From contig DATJFH010000046.1 of the NCBI GenBank assembly GCA_035495815.1, positions 1 through 62,473 of the forward strand: DNA of 62,473 nucleotides, in the 5' to 3' direction. Shown one piece after another: positions 8,203 to 18,003 of this stretch. The notes under the pieces were generated by a model. It saw only the letters and a list, made by a program, of their open reading frames with translations, made no database searches and had not been told where the DNA came from. Positions within the stretch are counted from its first letter, which is position 1, and the number at the start of each line of letters is the position of its first letter. Both the position numbers and the translations under genes were made by a program. The stretch is from DATJFH01 sp035495815. GTDB lineage: Bacteria > Acidobacteriota > Terriglobia > Bryobacterales > Bryobacteraceae.

Positions 8203-9888
8203 CTACTTCACACCGCCTTTGAAGCCCCGCCCCCGCAGAACCTTTCCCGGCAGCGCCTTCGTCATTTTCCCGCCGTCGATCACCGGGACGCCGTTCACCA
8301 GCACGTATTCCATGCCTTCGGCGAGCTGATTCGGCTTCTCGAATGTGGCCAGATCCCGTATCTTCTCCGGGTCGAAAACGACGACATCCGCCCACATGCC
8401 TTGCTTCAGGACGCCGCGGTCGGCCAGCCTCATACGCTGGGCGGGCAGCGCGGTGAATTTGCGAATAGCTTCCTCCAGGCGCAGCTTGCGCTCTTCGCGC
8501 ACGAATTTGCGGAGAATGCGCGGGAACGTGCCATAGGCGCGCGGATGCGGATGTTCCTTGCCCAGCAGCCCGTCGGGGGCCGTGCCTTGCGAATCGTTGT
8601 CCACCGAAACCCACGGCTGCATCAGCGCCAGCTCGACATCGGCCTCGGACATGCCGAAGACGGCCACCATGGCGAAGGCGTTGTCTTCGATCAGCAGATC
8701 GAAAACCGTGTCGAGCGGGTCCTTGCCCCAGAGTTTGGCCACTTGCGCGATCGTCTTGCCTTGCAGCGGCAGGAGCTTGGGGTTGTGGACGACGCTCACC
8801 AGTATCGCCTCCGGTCCCGGAATCTGCTGCCACTCGTTGTCCCATTCCCTGGATGCGGTCTGCATCTCTTTCCGGATGCGGTCCCGTTGGGCGGGGTCCT
8901 TCAGGCGCTCGATCATTTTGGCGTCGCCCCCGTCATGCGCCCAGGGTGGAATGAACGCCGAGAAGGTGTTGAACCATGCCGGATACGCATATGTATCGGC
9001 GCTGATGTCGACGCCGGAGGCGCGCGCCTCCTCGATGCGCCGGACGATCTCCGGCATGCGGCCCCAATTACTCTTGCCAGCCGCCTTGAGGTGCCAGATT
9101 TCCACCGGCAGCGCCGCTTCCCTGCCGATACGGACAGCTTCGTCGATGGCTTCGATGACGGCATTGCCCTCGCTGCGCATGTGAGTCGCGTAAATGCCTC
9201 CCAGCAGGGCGCTTTCGCGGGCGAGCGCGATCAGCTCGGCTGTCTTGGCGTAGGGCGCGGGCGCGTACTGCAGGGAGGTCGAGAGTCCGGCGGCTCCATC
9301 GAGCATGGCTTCCCGCACCAGCGCCTTCATGCGGTCGAGCTCCGCCGGGGCCGGATCGCGATCGACGTTGCCCAAAACCATGCGGCGGACCTGTGTGGCT
9401 CCAACGTAGCTGGCCAGGTTGATGCCGATACCCTGCTTCTCCAGGCGGGAGAAATATTGGGCGAAGGTCTTCCAGTCCGGCGTGACCCTGTAATGCTCGT
9501 AGGCCAGCCGGTCCGAGCGCAGGATCATGTCGTTGACCGGCGCGACCGAGTTTCCCTCTCCGGTAATCTCGGTAGTGATGCCCTGAAAGATTTTGGAAGG
9601 GAGGTGCGGGTTCACCAGGATCGTCAACTCCGACTGTCCCAGCATATCGATGAAACCGGGCGCGACCACCCTGCCGCGCGCGTCAATCGTGCGGCGGGCG
9701 GCGGCCTGGCTGAGGGCGCCGATGGCCGCGATGCGGCCGTCCCGGATCGCCAGATCCGCCGCGTACCAGGGCGACCCGGTCCCATCGATCACGTGCGCAT
9801 TCCGGATGACGATGTCGTAGGGCTGTCCGGCGGCGACGGCGGCAGCCGCCAGCGCCAGCGCCGCCAGCGTATGCGGGGTTGTCAGCAT
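8203..9888 (-). CDS. D-aminoacylase-like amidohydrolase, exported, atypical metal site
   Basis: 561 residues with a signal peptide (LAALALAAAAVAAGQ). The family is that of N-acyl-D-amino-acid deacylases: DIVIRNAHVIDGTGSPWYA, later IWHLKAAGK, YATHMRSEG and the C-terminal LADRGVLKQGMWADVVVF. However, the usual metal-binding segment GFIDxHTH reads VVAPGFIDMLGQSE, so both His are absent, and the position of the family's Cys ligand reads TTEITGEGNS with Glu or Gly. Later His ligands (HLK, HMR) are kept. It could be a variant with a one-metal or altered centre, or act on a different substrate such as a dipeptide. It is divergent from the dehydrogenase at 9947 and transcribed alone towards the sigma operon. 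Confidence 0.8.
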   Translation of the reverse strand: MLTTPHTLAALALAAAAVAAGQPYDIVIRNAHVIDGTGSPWYAADLAIRDGRIAAIGALSQAAARRTIDARGRVVAPGFIDMLGQSELTILVNPHLPSKIFQGITTEITGEGNSVAPVNDMILRSDRLAYEHYRVTPDWKTFAQYFSRLEKQGIGINLASYVGATQVRRMVLGNVDRDPAPAELDRMKALVREAMLDGAAGLSTSLQYAPAPYAKTAELIALARESALLGGIYATHMRSEGNAVIEAIDEAVRIGREAALPVEIWHLKAAGKSNWGRMPEIVRRIEEARASGVDISADTYAYPAWFNTFSAFIPPWAHDGGDAKMIERLKDPAQRDRIRKEMQTASREWDNEWQQIPGPEAILVSVVHNPKLLPLQGKTIAQVAKLWGKDPLDTVFDLLIEDNAFAMVAVFGMSEADVELALMQPWVSVDNDSQGTAPDGLLGKEHPHPRAYGTFPRILRKFVREERKLRLEEAIRKFTALPAQRMRLADRGVLKQGMWADVVVFDPEKIRDLATFEKPNQLAEGMEYVLVNGVPVIDGGKMTKALPGKVLRGRGFKGGVK

Positions 9889-9946
9889 AGATCCTTAGTG
9901 TAAAACGTGATTGCCCGCGCCATACCGGCGCTGGTATCTTGATGAA

Positions 9947-10711
9947 TTGACATCCACCAATTCGACCACACCTTTCCGCCTGGACGGCCGCGCCGCGCTC
10001 ATCACGGGAGGCGCGAGCGGCATCGGAGAAGCCACCTGCCGCGCTTTTACCCGGGCGGGCGCCAGCGTTATCATTGCCGACCTCGACCGTTCCAGGGCCG
10101 AAGCTTTAGCGGCAGAGTTGTCGGGCGCCTCCCCGCTGGTCCTGGACGTCTGCGATGAGAGCGCCGTCAAGGCCGCCCTGGCGGGAATCGCCAGGCTCGA
10201 CATCCTGGTCAATAACGCCGGCATCGGACTGGTCGGGAACGTCGAGGAGACGGAGCTAGCCGATTTTCAGCGGCTCTTCCGGGTCAATGTGGATGGGACG
10301 TTCCTGATGACCAAGCATGCCCTTCCGCTGCTGCTCGGCTCGGGCGGATCGATTGTGAACATTGGTTCGGTAGCGGGTGTGGTGGGAGTGAAGAAACGGT
10401 TCGCCTACTGCGCGACGAAGGGCGCGGTGGTAGCCATGACCCGGCAGCTTGCCGTGGATTACCCGACTCAGATCCGGGTGAACTGCATATGTCCGGGCAC
10501 GGTGGATTCGCCTTTCGTCGAAGGCTACCTGGAGAAGTATCACAAGCACGAAAAAGAAAAGGTCCGGGCGGAATTGAACCTGCGCCAGCCGATTGGCCGG
10601 CTGGGAAGACCGGACGAGATCGCCAGCCTGGCTCTTTATCTCTGCTCTCCGGAGGCGGCATTCGTCAACGGGTCCATCATCACCATTGATGGCGGCTGGA
10701 CAGCCGCTTGA
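9947..10711 (+). CDS. Short-chain dehydrogenase/reductase (SDR)
   Basis: 254 residues from a TTG at 9947; a TTG at 9911 would give 266 residues but adds an untypical Pro/Arg/Tyr-rich leader, and no ATG lies upstream in frame. Classical SDR motifs are all present: ALITGGASGIGEA (nucleotide-binding TGxxxGxG), ILVNNAGIGLVG (NNAG), a catalytic Ser in VNIGSVAG, and FAYCATKGAVVAM (YxxxK). The C-terminal end QPIGRLGRPDEIA and the IDGG near the end match the SDR family often annotated as 3-oxoacyl-ACP or sugar dehydrogenases; NAD(P) specificity and substrate are not deducible, although an Asp (IIADLD) after strand 2 favours NAD(H). It lies alone between divergent and following genes. Confidence 0.87.
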   Translation: MTSTNSTTPFRLDGRAALITGGASGIGEATCRAFTRAGASVIIADLDRSRAEALAAELSGASPLVLDVCDESAVKAALAGIARLDILVNNAGIGLVGNVEETELADFQRLFRVNVDGTFLMTKHALPLLLGSGGSIVNIGSVAGVVGVKKRFAYCATKGAVVAMTRQLAVDYPTQIRVNCICPGTVDSPFVEGYLEKYHKHEKEKVRAELNLRQPIGRLGRPDEIASLALYLCSPEAAFVNGSIITIDGGWTAA

Positions 10712-10735
10712 TTTTGACAGAAAATGGATGTATTG

Positions 10736-10765
10736 TTGACGGACTGCTCACTTTAATGGCATACT
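10736..10765 (+). promoter_or_regulatory. Candidate sigma-70 promoter of the transpeptidase gene
   Basis: TTGACG (10736-10741) and CATACT (10760-10765) are separated by 18 bases, upstream of the gene that starts at 10863; the match is 5/6 and 4/6. The leader of ~90 bases that follows holds no recognised riboswitch. Confidence 0.3.
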
Positions 10766-10862
10766 ATCGAGGGTCCGGTGCTCCTCCGGCCTGCAGTCAA
10801 GCTCTAGCTATAGTTTTCCGTGGTTCTTCCGATCTAACTCTGGAAGTGTCCATAGACTGCTT

Positions 10863-12158
10863 ATGAAGATCCGAATCGTCGCCCTTCTACCCTTTTTCCT
10901 TGCAGTTGCATTTCTGACCGGCATTGTTTTTGCCGCCACCACTTCGAGTTCGGCCCCGCAGGCCAGGAAGAAAAAGAAAAGGAAGTCGCCCGCGAAACCG
11001 ACTGTGGCCTCGGTCAAGCCGGCTCAGGCGAGGGGCGCGGCGGCCGGATCCGGCGCCAGACCCGTTGTCACCAAGACCCTGGTTTCGACCAGGACCTCCC
11101 TGAGAACACCGGCCCGGCGCAGGCGCCCGGTCTACAGCCAGTGGGATGAGCCGACTTATGCGGATTCCACGGTAGGAGACAACATCGACGGCGAAGATCT
11201 CGACGTTCGCCGGGCGGCGGTCGAAGCCCTGGGGCCTCTGAATGGAACCGTGGTGGTTACGGAGCCGACGACGGGACGGATTCTGGCGCTGGTGAATCAG
11301 AAGCTGGCCCTGGGGGCGGGTTACCAGCCCTGCTCCACCGTCAAGATCCCGGTCGCCTTCGCGGCCCTCAGCGAGGGGATCATCGACAAGAACACGATCC
11401 TGCGGGGATCGCGCAAGGTTCCCGCCGGGCTGGTTGATCACAGCCGGTCCAGGATGAACCTGACCGAAGCTCTGGCGAAATCGAGCAACCAGTATTTTGC
11501 CAGTCTGGGTGAGCAGCTCGGCTATGAAAAAGTCAGCTACTACGCCCACCTGTTCGGACTCGGAGAGAAGACCGGCCTCGATATTCCAGGGGAGCATGCC
11601 GGTTATTTTCCTCCCGAGCCTCCCAAGAACGGCGGGATGGGCATGCTGACCAGTTTCGGCGAAGAGATCCAGTTGACGCCTCTCCAACTGGCCGCCATCA
11701 TGGGTTCCATCGCGAACGGCGGCACCCTGTACTACCTGCAGCATCCGCGCTCGCAGCAAGAGATCGCCGAGTTCGTTCCGCGGATAAAGCGCAAGCTGGA
11801 TATCGAGAACCAGATTCCCGAAGTGCGTCCCGGAATGCGGGGGGCAGTGGAATACGGTACTGCGAAGCGGCTTTTCGCGCTGACCGACGAAGACATCATG
11901 GGCAAGACAGGAACCTGCAGCGACCGGCGGACCCATTTGGGCTGGTTCGGCTCCTATGGTGAGATCAACGGAAAGAAGGTGGTGGTCACGGTTCTGCTGA
12001 CGGGCGGAAAGCCGTGCGTCGGCCCGGCCGCGGCCGCGGTAGCCGGCGGCGTGTACAAACGGCTGTCCGAGCAACATTTTTTCTCGGCCACCAACACGAT
12101 CACTCCGGCCGCGTTCGTTTCCCAGTCCGCTTCCGCGCATCCCGCGATTGGAAACTGA
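10863..12158 (+). CDS. Penicillin-binding transpeptidase-domain protein
   Basis: 431 residues: an N-terminal membrane anchor or signal (IVALLPFFLAVAFLTGIVFA), a low-complexity Lys/Arg/Ala/Pro linker (about 35-95), then a penicillin-binding transpeptidase fold. The three active-site motifs are present: S158-T-V-K161 (acylated Ser and Lys), S207-S-N209 and K348-T-G350. No N-terminal glycosyltransferase or dimerisation domain is present, so it is shorter than a typical class B PBP of about 600 residues. It may be a D,D-transpeptidase of peptidoglycan synthesis, or a sensor or beta-lactamase-like relative; beta-lactamases of class D share SxxK and KTG. The next gene starts 3 bases after its stop. 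Confidence 0.85.
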   Translation: MKIRIVALLPFFLAVAFLTGIVFAATTSSSAPQARKKKKRKSPAKPTVASVKPAQARGAAAGSGARPVVTKTLVSTRTSLRTPARRRRPVYSQWDEPTYADSTVGDNIDGEDLDVRRAAVEALGPLNGTVVVTEPTTGRILALVNQKLALGAGYQPCSTVKIPVAFAALSEGIIDKNTILRGSRKVPAGLVDHSRSRMNLTEALAKSSNQYFASLGEQLGYEKVSYYAHLFGLGEKTGLDIPGEHAGYFPPEPPKNGGMGMLTSFGEEIQLTPLQLAAIMGSIANGGTLYYLQHPRSQQEIAEFVPRIKRKLDIENQIPEVRPGMRGAVEYGTAKRLFALTDEDIMGKTGTCSDRRTHLGWFGSYGEINGKKVVVTVLLTGGKPCVGPAAAAVAGGVYKRLSEQHFFSATNTITPAAFVSQSASAHPAIGN

Positions 12159-12161
12159 TTC

Positions 12162-13469
12162 ATGCCATCGCTTGACCGCAGGAATTTTCTTTCCGCGGTA
12201 ACGGCGGGCGCGGTGTCCGCAGGGGCCGGTTTCAAGGGGTCTCCCCCATCCAGAATTCCGGGGCCGAACGACCGCGTCATTCTGGGCGTCATCGGCATCG
12301 GACGGCAAGGCTCCTCCGATCTGCGCGCCTTTCTGAAACAGACCGACGTCACGGTCGCCGCCCTGTGCGATGTCTACGAGCCCAATCTGGAGGCCGCCGC
12401 GAAGCTGGTCCCTACCGCCTCCAAGGTCCGCGATGCCCGCCGGATCTTCGACAACAAAGACATCGACGCGGTGCTGGTCGCTTCACCTGACAACTGGCAC
12501 CCGCTCCACACGGTGATGGCGTGCCGCGCCGGCAAGGACGTCTATGTCGAGAAGCCGGTTTCGGTGACCATCGCGGAAGGCCGCAAGATGGTGGAGGCCG
12601 CCCGCAAGTACAATCGCGTGGTCCAGGTGGGTACGCAGCAGCATTCCGGGGCTCATTTCAAGAGGGCCATCGAGATCATTCACAGCGGCGTTCTCGGCAA
12701 AATCGGGCTGGTGCGGGCCTGGCACTACAGTAACGAAACTCCGGAAGGGATCGGGGCGCCGGCCGACAGCGAGCCACCCGCCGGCCTCGACTGGGACATG
12801 TGGCTGGGACCTGCTCCCAGGGTTCCTTTCAACTCCAACAGGTTTGGCGTTGCGCCGAACCGCTGGTCGACGTTCCGCTACTTCTGGGACTATGCCGGCG
12901 GAGTGATGACCGACATGGGGGTGCACGCCTTCGACATTATCCAGTGGGCGATGAAGGCCGAAGCGCCGCTGGCGGTGAGCGCCTCGGGCGGCAAGTTCGC
13001 GCTCACGGACAACCGCGAGACACCCGACCTGTTACAGGTGACTTTCGAATATCCCGGGTTTGTTTGTGTATACGAGAACCGTCTGATCAACCGTCTGCCG
13101 CTCAACACACGCGCCGCGGGGATCTGTTTTCATGGGGTAAATGCGACCCTTACGGTCAGTCCGTCCGGATACGAAGTGGTCACGGAGGGCCGGCAGGCGC
13201 TGCCCGGCGCGGGGTCGGAAGCGTCGTCGGGGGACCAACTCGCCGCTCATGTCCGGAATTTTGTGGACTGTGTCAAATCCCGCGGGTTTCCGGTGACGGA
13301 TATAGAGATCGGACATCGCGCCTCGAGCGCCTGTCACCTGGGCAACATCGCGTACCGCAGCGGAGCCAAGATCCACTGGGACGCGAAGAAAGAGCGGATC
13401 ACCGACGACAGGAAGGCGGCGCGCTACCTGTCTCGTCCCTACCGTAAACCCTGGAAACTCGAGGTGTGA
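12162..13469 (+). CDS. Gfo/Idh/MocA-family oxidoreductase, Tat-exported
   Basis: 435 residues with a twin-arginine leader (LDRRNFLSAVTAGAVSAG). The Rossmann NAD(P)-binding site is VILGVIGIGRQGSSDL; the second family signature is DVYVEKPVSVT (about 125-135), in which the Lys is at the catalytic centre, and ASPDNWHPLH precedes it. The C-terminal half carries GGVMTDMGVHAFDIIQWAM and a beta domain. Members oxidise or epimerise sugars or cyclitols; Tat-exported forms are abundant in Bacteroidota, Planctomycetota and Acidobacteriota, and glucose-fructose oxidoreductase is the best-known exported relative. The substrate is not deducible. It starts 3 bases after the transpeptidase, so the pair is probably co-transcribed. 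Confidence 0.9.
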   Translation: MPSLDRRNFLSAVTAGAVSAGAGFKGSPPSRIPGPNDRVILGVIGIGRQGSSDLRAFLKQTDVTVAALCDVYEPNLEAAAKLVPTASKVRDARRIFDNKDIDAVLVASPDNWHPLHTVMACRAGKDVYVEKPVSVTIAEGRKMVEAARKYNRVVQVGTQQHSGAHFKRAIEIIHSGVLGKIGLVRAWHYSNETPEGIGAPADSEPPAGLDWDMWLGPAPRVPFNSNRFGVAPNRWSTFRYFWDYAGGVMTDMGVHAFDIIQWAMKAEAPLAVSASGGKFALTDNRETPDLLQVTFEYPGFVCVYENRLINRLPLNTRAAGICFHGVNATLTVSPSGYEVVTEGRQALPGAGSEASSGDQLAAHVRNFVDCVKSRGFPVTDIEIGHRASSACHLGNIAYRSGAKIHWDAKKERITDDRKAARYLSRPYRKPWKLEV

Positions 13470-13473
13470 TTTG

Positions 13474-13509
13474 GGCCGCCGCCGGAATTGAATTCAATAC
13501 CCGGCGGCC
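13474..13509. terminator. Convergent stem-loop between the oxidoreductase and obg genes
   Basis: GGCCGCCG (13474-13481) pairs with CGGCGGCC (13502-13509). An inner ATTG/CAAT pair adds to the stem around a small AATT loop. It lies exactly between two convergent genes, so a bidirectional transcription end is likely. There is no T-run on either side, as is common in high-GC genomes. Confidence 0.5.
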
Positions 13510-13526
13510 TGGAAAAGGCGTCCCAT

Positions 13527-14522
13527 TTACGCCAAAACGCGGTGGGCCATGGCGTAACGCAGTTTGTCCAATCCTTCACCCGTTACGCTGGAAATCGCGA
13601 AGAATTCGAAACCCTTATCGACAGCCAACTGGCGCAGCGCATCCACACGCGCGGGGTCCTGCGCCGCGTCGATCTTCGTAGCCACCAGGATCATCGGTTT
13701 CCGAGCCAGGTCCTCGCTGAAGGCGGCCAGTTCACCCATGATGATTTCAAAATCGTGGACCGGATCCCTTCCGGTGGATTCGGAGACATCGATCAGGTGG
13801 GCCAGCAGCCGGGTGCGTTCTACATGCCGTAGAAACTGGATCCCCAGCCCGTGCCCGAGATGGGCGCCCTCGATCAATCCCGGGATGTCGGCGATCACGA
13901 AGCTGCGGAAATCGTCGAACTGGACCACACCCAGCTGAGGCTCCAGCGTCGTGAACGGATAATCGGCGATCTTGGGACGCGCGGCCGAGAGCCGCGAGAT
14001 GAGAGTGGATTTTCCGGCGTTGGGGAAACCGACAAGGCCGACGTCAGCCAGCAATTTCAGCTCGAGGCGCAGCCTCCGCTCCTCACCCGGCCGGCCAGGC
14101 TCATGTTCGGTCGGGGCCTGGTGCGTCGAGGTTGCGAAGCGCGCATTTCCGCGTCCGCCCCGGCCTCCGCGGGCGACCAGGAATCGCTCGTCCGGCTCGG
14201 TGAAATCGTGAAGCTTCTCGCCGGTATCGGCGTCATAGACCACGGTGCCGACCGGCGTCTTGAGCTCGATCGATTTCCCTTCGTGTCCGGTGCGATTGCT
14301 GCCTTCGCCATGCCGTCCCCGTTCCGCTTTGTGCTCGGGATTGAAACGGAAATGCAGTAAGGTGTTCTGATGAGGGCTGGCGACGAGGTAAACGTCGCCG
14401 CCGCGTCCGCCGTCGCCTCCGCTGGGCCCCCCGTGCGGGACGTACTTTTCCCGCCTGAAAGCCAGACAGCCGTTACCGCCGTCCCCGGCTTTGACGGAAA
14501 TCCTTACTTCATCGATGAACAT
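13527..14522 (-). CDS. obg: GTPase Obg (ribosome assembly GTPase)
   Basis: 331 residues. The N-terminal Obg fold is glycine-rich (VKAGDGGNGCLAFRREK, GGPSGGDGGRGGDVYL), followed by the GTPase domain: P-loop GFPNAGKSTLIS, switch/G3 DIPGLIEGAHLGHGLG, and ATKID as G4. The product is near 330 residues, so the extra C-terminal OCT domain of longer Obg proteins is absent. Obg binds the 50S subunit during late assembly and couples it to nucleotide levels. It follows rplU and rpmA, the canonical bacterial order; a stem-loop just before its ATG (14528-14547) may tune its level. Confidence 0.97.
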   Translation of the reverse strand: MFIDEVRISVKAGDGGNGCLAFRREKYVPHGGPSGGDGGRGGDVYLVASPHQNTLLHFRFNPEHKAERGRHGEGSNRTGHEGKSIELKTPVGTVVYDADTGEKLHDFTEPDERFLVARGGRGGRGNARFATSTHQAPTEHEPGRPGEERRLRLELKLLADVGLVGFPNAGKSTLISRLSAARPKIADYPFTTLEPQLGVVQFDDFRSFVIADIPGLIEGAHLGHGLGIQFLRHVERTRLLAHLIDVSESTGRDPVHDFEIIMGELAAFSEDLARKPMILVATKIDAAQDPARVDALRQLAVDKGFEFFAISSVTGEGLDKLRYAMAHRVLA

Positions 14523-14527
14523 GGATA

Positions 14528-14547
14528 AACCCGCATGAAAGCGGGCT
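14528..14547 (-). terminator. Short stem-loop before obg, possible attenuator
   Basis: On the minus strand AGCCCGC and GCGGGTT form a 7 bp stem (one G-T) around a TTTCAT loop, followed by TATCC and then the obg ATG. It sits between rpmA and obg and resembles a weak intrinsic terminator or a hairpin masking the ribosome binding site. Confidence 0.35.
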
Positions 14548-14565
14548 CACAGGAGACCAGCCTGA

Positions 14566-14820
14566 TTACGCTTCCTTGATGCTGACGAACCGGCCCATCC
14601 GGCCGCGGTCGCGGAATTCGACCAGACCCGTGATCTTGGCGAACAGGGTATCGTCCTTGCCGCGTCCGACGTTCTCGCCCGGCTTCAAACGCGTGCCGCG
14701 CTGGCGCACGATAATCGAGCCCCCGGGTACGAGCTGGCCGCCGAAAACCTTCACGCCCAACCGCTGCGCGTTCGAGTCGCGCCCGTTTTTGGAACTGCCT
14801 AATCCTTTTTTATGTGCCAT
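14566..14820 (-). CDS. rpmA: 50S ribosomal protein L27
   Basis: 84 residues, the usual length. The start MAHKKGLGSSKNGRDSNAQ is the typical L27 N-terminus that reaches the peptidyl transferase centre, followed by GSIIVRQRGTRLKPG and FVSIKEA. It starts directly with MAHKKG and lacks the cleaved N-terminal extension seen in Firmicutes. The gene starts 10 bases after rplU stops and 43 bases lie between it and obg. Confidence 0.97.
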   Translation of the reverse strand: MAHKKGLGSSKNGRDSNAQRLGVKVFGGQLVPGGSIIVRQRGTRLKPGENVGRGKDDTLFAKITGLVEFRDRGRMGRFVSIKEA

Positions 14821-14830
14821 ATCGCGCCTG

Positions 14831-15139
14831 CTATGCCACTATCTCGTTGACCCGCAGCTCAGTGAAATGCTGCCGGTGTCCGATCGTGCGCTTATACTGC
14901 TTCTTGCGCTTGAATTTGAAGACGATGACCTTTTTCGCCCGGTCGTTGGCGGTAACGGTCGCTACGACCTTGGCGTTGCTCAACTGGGATTCGGTCAGCG
15001 CCTCGCCGTCCTTGAACACCGCCAGAACATTCGGAAACTCCAGCGCCGAGCCAACATCGAACGGCAGCTTCTCGACGCGGATCACGTCGCCGGGCGCCAC
15101 CCGGTACTGTTTCCCGCCTGTTTGAATGATTGCGTGCAT
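14831..15139 (-). CDS. rplU: 50S ribosomal protein L21
   Basis: 102 residues, the family length. MHAIIQTGGKQYRVAPGDVI is the typical N-terminus with the signature around GGKQYRV; the C-terminal half KVIVFKFKRKKQYKRTIGHRQ contains the basic rRNA-binding loop. It is first in the rplU-rpmA-obg operon. An AGAGG ribosome binding site precedes the ATG, and a good promoter lies at 15198-15227. Confidence 0.97.
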   Translation of the reverse strand: MHAIIQTGGKQYRVAPGDVIRVEKLPFDVGSALEFPNVLAVFKDGEALTESQLSNAKVVATVTANDRAKKVIVFKFKRKKQYKRTIGHRQHFTELRVNEIVA

Positions 15140-15197
15140 GGAACCTCTTTGCGGCCGGACACACCAGGAGCGTCCCAGCCGTTTGGTTTAGTCCTTT

Positions 15198-15227
15198 ATC
15201 TTACCTCACGCGGGCGCCAAATGCCAA
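15198..15227 (-). promoter_or_regulatory. Sigma-70 type promoter of rplU-rpmA-obg
   Basis: On the minus strand TTGGCA (15222-15227, 5/6) and TAAGAT (15198-15203, 5/6) are 18 bases apart. The predicted start is near 15191, leaving a leader of about 50 bases before rplU. This 268-base intergenic region (15140-15407) is divergent with the kinase at 15408. Confidence 0.6.
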
Positions 15228-15407
15228 TCCAGTCCTCGGGTTTGGACCTCCGGGGGCGGCGCCGTTTGAAAATAGTGAACCGGCGCGGGCCGTCAGGCGG
15301 CAGGCCCGTCCCGCGTCGCCGGTCCCAGGGAAATCGGCTACGCACGGCGCTCTACCAGCCCTGGCCGTGGCGGCGCACTTCCCAATTGTTTTCCAAAGCG
15401 AGCCGAT

Positions 15408-17942
<2,535 letters not shown>

Positions 17943-18003
17943 CCTCAAAGTCCGCGAATCTGCCATAATTGATGGACGTTTTCCAGCATAAAGATCCGCG
18001 TAG

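Noticed and set aside
8023..9903. 626-residue plus-strand open frame antisense to the D-aminoacylase-like gene
   Set aside because: Composition is His/Gln/Arg-rich and without domain features, while the minus-strand gene has family motifs and a signal peptide.
12169..13469. Reading the Gfo/Idh/MocA proteins as sugar dehydrogenases of a named pathway
   Set aside because: The family is too broad and the neighbours give no pathway, so no gene symbol was assigned.
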